A stretch of 48,095 nt of DNA from Bacteroidales bacterium (GTDB taxonomy: Bacteria > Bacteroidota > Bacteroidia > Bacteroidales > UBA932), in assembly GCA_022508605.1 (NCBI GenBank), contig JAFLUX010000011.1, positions 1 through 48,095 of the forward strand, in the 5' to 3' direction. Numbering within the stretch: the stretch's first letter is position 1; each line of letters starts with the position of its first letter. Positions 45,679 to 48,095 of this stretch are shown here, in pieces. A program made the position numbers and the translations under genes. Under the pieces are notes generated by a model. That model saw only the letters and a list, made by a program, of their open reading frames with translations, was not told the origin of the DNA and did no database searches.

Positions 45679-48095
45679 TTAGAATGTGAGTTCAAGACCG
45701 AAAAGATACTGCTTGGTGGTACCGGGAATACCCATGGAAAGGTTCATGTCGATTTCCGGGTCGGGTCCGGTGTACTTGGTTAAAGTAAGCAGGTTGCGGC
45801 CGGTGAAGGTGAATCGCACGGAGTCGAACACTTTCTGGGCTTCGAGCCACTTGTTCGGCAGTGCCACGCCCACCTGCAGGCTCTTGAGCCTCAGGAAAGA
45901 TGCGTTCTCGTAGAGGTGGGTATCGAACTGGAGCGTGTAGCCCTGGGTCCAGTCGGGATATTTCGCGTTGGGATTGTCAGGGGTCCAGAAGTCGCTCGCA
46001 TCCCTGTGGGAGTTCATGCCCTGGGTGACGAATACATTGGGGTTGAGATAATAATAGCAGTCGTTGTTAAGGAGCGTCTTGCCGAGAACATAGGAGAAGT
46101 CGGCACGGAAAGAAAGGAACTTCCAACCGCCTTCGAGGCCGAAACCGCCGTTGATAGGTGCGGTGTAGAGCTTTCCGGTGTTCTGGACGAGAGCATCCTC
46201 ATCGAATACCTTGGTCACGTTGTTCGGGTCCATGTTGGGCACGTCCGGATCATCGCCGGGAACATACCACATGGGTGCTCCGTCTGCGGGGTCCACGCCG
46301 GCATAGATAGGGGCGTAGTAGGCGACGGGCATGCCCTGGATGTAGGCCATACCGTAGGATATCATCTCCCAGCGGTAGCGCTGCAGGTCTTCGTCCCATG
46401 CGGCATCGAAGAGCTCGGACACTGTCTCCCTGTTGTAGTTGAAGATGGTGTTGAAACGCAGGTAGTAGTCGCGTCCCTTGAGTATGTCGATGCCGAGAGT
46501 GAGGTCGATACCGGTGTTGGTGAGTCCGCCCACGTTGGCAGTCAGACTGGAGAATCCGGAAGTGTAAGGATAGGGAACGTCGAGGAGCATGTCGGTGGTC
46601 TTGCGGTGATACCACTCAAGCTCGAAGTCGAGGAAGTTGAATACCCTTGTGTTGAATCCTATGGTGAGCAGGGCCTGCTTCTCCCAGGTGAGGTCGGGGT
46701 TGCTGGGCTGTGAGAGCACCCATGAGGATGCATTGTTGTTGTAGGCCGTCGCCACGCCGATGAGTCCGAGGTGGCTGTAGTCTCCGATGGAGGCGTTACC
46801 CTGAGTACCGTAGCTTATCTTGGCGCTGAAATCATCCAGCCAGGAGCTGTTCTTCACGAAGGCCTCGTTGCGGGCGTTCCACTTGAATCCGGCAGACCAG
46901 AAAGTGGCGTTGCGCACGTTGTAGCCGAAGCGCGAGGAAGCGTCGTTACGCACGGTGACATCGACATTGTATTTGCCGAGGTAGCTGTAGTCGGCGTGTC
47001 CGAAGAACGACAGGAACTTGCTGGCGGAGGAACTCTCGGACATGTTGAAGGAAGTCTGGTTACCGTCGGTGAGCCTTATGAGGCGGTCTTCCGTCTGTCC
47101 GGATGAGGATGCGGAGAAGAAGTCATACCAGTTGCTGATGCCTTCCTGACCTGCCAGCACGGAAATCGCATGGTCCTGAGCTATGTCGAAGCTGTATTCG
47201 ATGGTGTTGGTGATGGTGTTGTTGGAAGTCATCTGGGAGCTCTTGCTCTTTGAACCGGTGCCTCCGGTCAGAGGGCTTGAAGGCCAGTTGACGTTGTTGT
47301 TGAGGAAGAAGCGGGTGTCGGTGCCTATCTGAGACTTGAACTTGAGGTTCTTGATGGGCTGGATTTCGACATATGCGCCTCCGTTGAGGCCGTAGCTCTT
47401 CCTGATGCGGGGGTAAGACTCCATGTAAACCCACGGGTTGACCGTATTGTTAGGGAACCTGGGGCTGTAGTATTCTCCTGTCTTGGGATCGATTACCGGA
47501 TACAGAGGATTCAGCAGGAAGGACAGACCGCCGGAGGTGTAGTTCGCGCTGAAGTCGTCGGATGCTCCCCAGTTGGCGTTGCGCTGGGTCTCGTCTGCGT
47601 TGAGGTTGAGGTTGAGACCGAGTTTCAGCCAGTTCTTGGGATGGCCCTGGACGTTGGAACGCACGGTGTAGCGGTCGTAGTAGTTGCCGATGGTCGTACC
47701 GGTCTGGTGGAACTGCGACGCGGAAATCAGGTAAGCGACTTTCTCGCCGCCGCCCTCGATGGTGACGTCGTTCTGGTACTGAGGCGTGTTGAGCTGCTGC
47801 ATGACCTTGTACCACTGGGTATTTGCATCATATCCGAGGTCGGTATAGTTTTCGCGGATCTGGGCCGGAGTACGTATGCCTGTGCGGATCATGAAGTCTT
47901 TCAGCTCGTCTCCGCTCATCATGGACTCCCAGAGAGTCTTGTTGGCGAGGGTGGAGATACCGTACTGCGAACGGACGGTGACGCTGGCCTTGGAGCTGTA
48001 GGCACCGGCCTTGGTGGTCACGAACACGACGCCGTTGGCAGCGCGGGCACCGTATATGGAGGTGGAAGACGCATCCTTGAGCACCGATATGGACA
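45679..48095 (-). CDS. SusC/RagA TonB-dependent receptor, C-terminal part
   Basis: Partial outer-membrane transporter, cut by the window end; about 805 residues are visible and the frame is open to base 48095. The visible N-terminal end is the SusC plug signature VLKDASSTSIYGARAANG, followed by VVFVTTK. Many barrel strands follow, and the protein ends in the barrel signal LFGLELTF. The carboxypeptidase-like domain, TonB box and signal peptide are outside the window. It forms an uptake pair with the SusD gene 11 bases downstream. Confidence 0.95.
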   Translation of the reverse strand, partial: SISVLKDASSTSIYGARAANGVVFVTTKAGAYSSKASVTVRSQYGISTLANKTLWESMMSGDELKDFMIRTGIRTPAQIRENYTDLGYDANTQWYKVMQQLNTPQYQNDVTIEGGGEKVAYLISASQFHQTGTTIGNYYDRYTVRSNVQGHPKNWLKLGLNLNLNADETQRNANWGASDDFSANYTSGGLSFLLNPLYPVIDPKTGEYYSPRFPNNTVNPWVYMESYPRIRKSYGLNGGAYVEIQPIKNLKFKSQIGTDTRFFLNNNVNWPSSPLTGGTGSKSKSSQMTSNNTITNTIEYSFDIAQDHAISVLAGQEGISNWYDFFSASSSGQTEDRLIRLTDGNQTSFNMSESSSASKFLSFFGHADYSYLGKYNVDVTVRNDASSRFGYNVRNATFWSAGFKWNARNEAFVKNSSWLDDFSAKISYGTQGNASIGDYSHLGLIGVATAYNNNASSWVLSQPSNPDLTWEKQALLTIGFNTRVFNFLDFELEWYHRKTTDMLLDVPYPYTSGFSSLTANVGGLTNTGIDLTLGIDILKGRDYYLRFNTIFNYNRETVSELFDAAWDEDLQRYRWEMISYGMAYIQGMPVAYYAPIYAGVDPADGAPMWYVPGDDPDVPNMDPNNVTKVFDEDALVQNTGKLYTAPINGGFGLEGGWKFLSFRADFSYVLGKTLLNNDCYYYLNPNVFVTQGMNSHRDASDFWTPDNPNAKYPDWTQGYTLQFDTHLYENASFLRLKSLQVGVALPNKWLEAQKVFDSVRFTFTGRNLLTLTKYTGPDPEIDMNLSMGIPGTTKQYLFGLELTF

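Overview
The window is a gene-dense piece of a Bacteroidetes chromosome, most likely order Bacteroidales. The evidence is a SusC/SusD pair, a type IX secretion (T9SS) C-terminal sorting domain, the Bacteroidales ATP synthase gene order (beta-epsilon-a-c-b-delta-alpha-gamma), and repeated TAnnTTTG promoter boxes in place of sigma70 -10 boxes. Coding DNA is GC-rich (63% in a gpmI line that I counted), which fits a Rikenellaceae/Alistipes-like or similar high-GC gut lineage; that placement is inference. I saw no tRNA, rRNA, CRISPR array, insertion sequence or phage gene. No stretch longer than 300 bases lacks a gene; the longest gap is 498-656.

Layout. 1-1793: the end of a less GC-rich metallophosphoesterase gene, then a convergent exported metallophosphoesterase. 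1854-6446 (+): gpmI, manA and RNase R. 6458-8307 (-): rsgA and a polyprenyl synthase, divergent from 8370-12828 (+): rdgB, a CtpA-type protease, a U32 family protein and a DMT transporter. 12843-16177 (-): a GxDLY-type SGNH esterase followed by a Ser-type sulfatase. 16229-21289 (-): MBL hydrolase, short nucleoside kinase, recO and uvrA. 21355-27609 (+): two tandem deoxynucleoside kinases, acyl-CoA synthetase, FucP-like sugar transporter, ROK sugar kinase and FKBP lipoprotein, closed by a strong terminator. 27680-28774 (+): a second GxDLY esterase. 28799-29778 (-): a shikimate-kinase-like pseudoenzyme candidate and a secreted protein of unknown function. 29830-38927 (+): dnaX, lptB and the whole F1Fo ATP synthase as one tightly overlapping run. 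38934-43119 (-): PorV-like barrel, subtilisin-like protease with a T9SS tail, and an unknown secreted protein. 43187-48095 (-): SusC (cut by the window end), SusD and a Calx-beta lipoprotein.

How the genes fit together. Most of the window is housekeeping: glycolysis, mannose metabolism, RNA decay, ribosome maturation, nucleotide salvage and clean-up, DNA repair, replication, LPS export and ATP synthesis. The accessory part concerns the cell surface and glycans: a sulfatase with an added beta-sandwich domain, two esterases that could remove acyl groups, a SusCD uptake locus, and a protease that carries both a lipobox and a T9SS tail next to a PorV-like barrel. The most unusual points are four TAnnTTTG-type boxes ending only 4-7 bases before start codons (probable leaderless mRNAs), the 94-residue degenerate shikimate-kinase-like protein, and the lipobox plus T9SS protease unit.
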